This document shows positions 7,886 through 11,806 of a stretch of 11,806 bases of DNA, in pieces. Source of the DNA: Actinomycetes bacterium. GTDB taxonomy: Bacteria > Actinomycetota > Actinomycetes > Actinomycetales > Demequinaceae. Under the pieces are notes generated by a model that worked only from the letters and a program-made list of their open reading frames with translations, ran no database searches and had not been told where the DNA came from. Where the stretch lies: the NCBI GenBank assembly GCA_023411615.1, contig JAEYOR010000033.1, forward strand, positions 1 to 11,806, written 5' to 3'. How positions within the stretch are numbered: the stretch's first letter is position 1; each line of letters starts with the position of its first letter. Both the position numbers and the translations under genes were made by a program.

Positions 7886-11761
<3,876 letters not shown>

Positions 11762-11786
11762 TCCACCTTCACACACACCGTCGAGG

Positions 11787-11806
11787 GCCCCAGGTTTGCC
11801 TGGGGC
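11787..11806 (+). terminator. Terminator hairpin after rpoC (cut by window end)
   Basis: GCCCCAGG (11787-11794) pairs perfectly with CCTGGGGC (11799-11806) around a TTTG loop. It begins 26 nt after the rpoC stop. The window ends with the last paired base, so a following T-run cannot be checked. Position and stem strength make it the likely end of the rpoB-rpoC transcript. Confidence 0.75.

Overview
This is a GC-rich actinobacterial chromosome segment carrying the conserved tRNA-Trp / secE-nusG-rplK-rplA / rplJ-rplL / rpoB-rpoC cluster, all on the + strand and in the classical order. Several traits point to Actinobacteria: strong G/C bias at third codon positions, an actinobacterial-type NusG with a long acidic N-terminus, a rifampicin-binding region very close to the mycobacterial one, GTG and TTG starts for secE, nusG, rpoB and rpoC, and terminator-like hairpins without U-tracts. 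The protein lengths (RpoB 1156 aa, RpoC 1291 aa) would fit Micrococcales, but I cannot fix the genus by eye.

Layout. Positions 1-55 hold the first 18 codons of a divergent gene, probably a PLP-dependent aminotransferase. A 160-base gap with a plausible promoter leads to tRNA-Trp (217-289). Then come secE (338-595), nusG (614-1417), rplK (1493-1924) and rplA (1994-2689), with gaps of at most 75 bases. A 15-bp hairpin (2721-2754) follows rplA. A promoter (2787-2816) starts a separate rplJ-rplL unit with a structured leader of about 235 nt. That leader has a long-range closing stem beginning at the predicted transcript start, an intrinsic terminator 60 nt before rplJ, and an upstream strand that can pair with the terminator. 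rplJ (3057-3578) and rplL (3633-4025) follow. A long hairpin (4051-4090) separates rplL from rpoB, with more inverted repeats behind it. rpoB has its own promoter (4227-4255), a leader of about 139 nt with two competing pairings, and a TTG start (4400-7870). rpoC (7886-11761) lies 15 bases downstream, and an intrinsic-terminator hairpin closes the window.

Function. The genes make the SecYEG subunit SecE, the transcription factor NusG, the L11/L1 and L10/L12 stalk proteins of the large ribosomal subunit, and the beta and beta' subunits of RNA polymerase. The arrangement (promoter plus L10 leader before rplJ, attenuator-like hairpin after rplL, own promoter before rpoB) lets stalk-protein and polymerase synthesis be adjusted separately within one cluster.

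Novelty. I see no undescribed gene system here: no mobile element, CRISPR, toxin-antitoxin or defence gene. What deserves a second look lies in the non-coding RNA: the rplJ leader with its terminator/antiterminator pairing, the inverted repeats before the rpoB promoter, and the possibly bistable rpoB leader. All structures were read by eye from base complementarity and no folding energies were computed.
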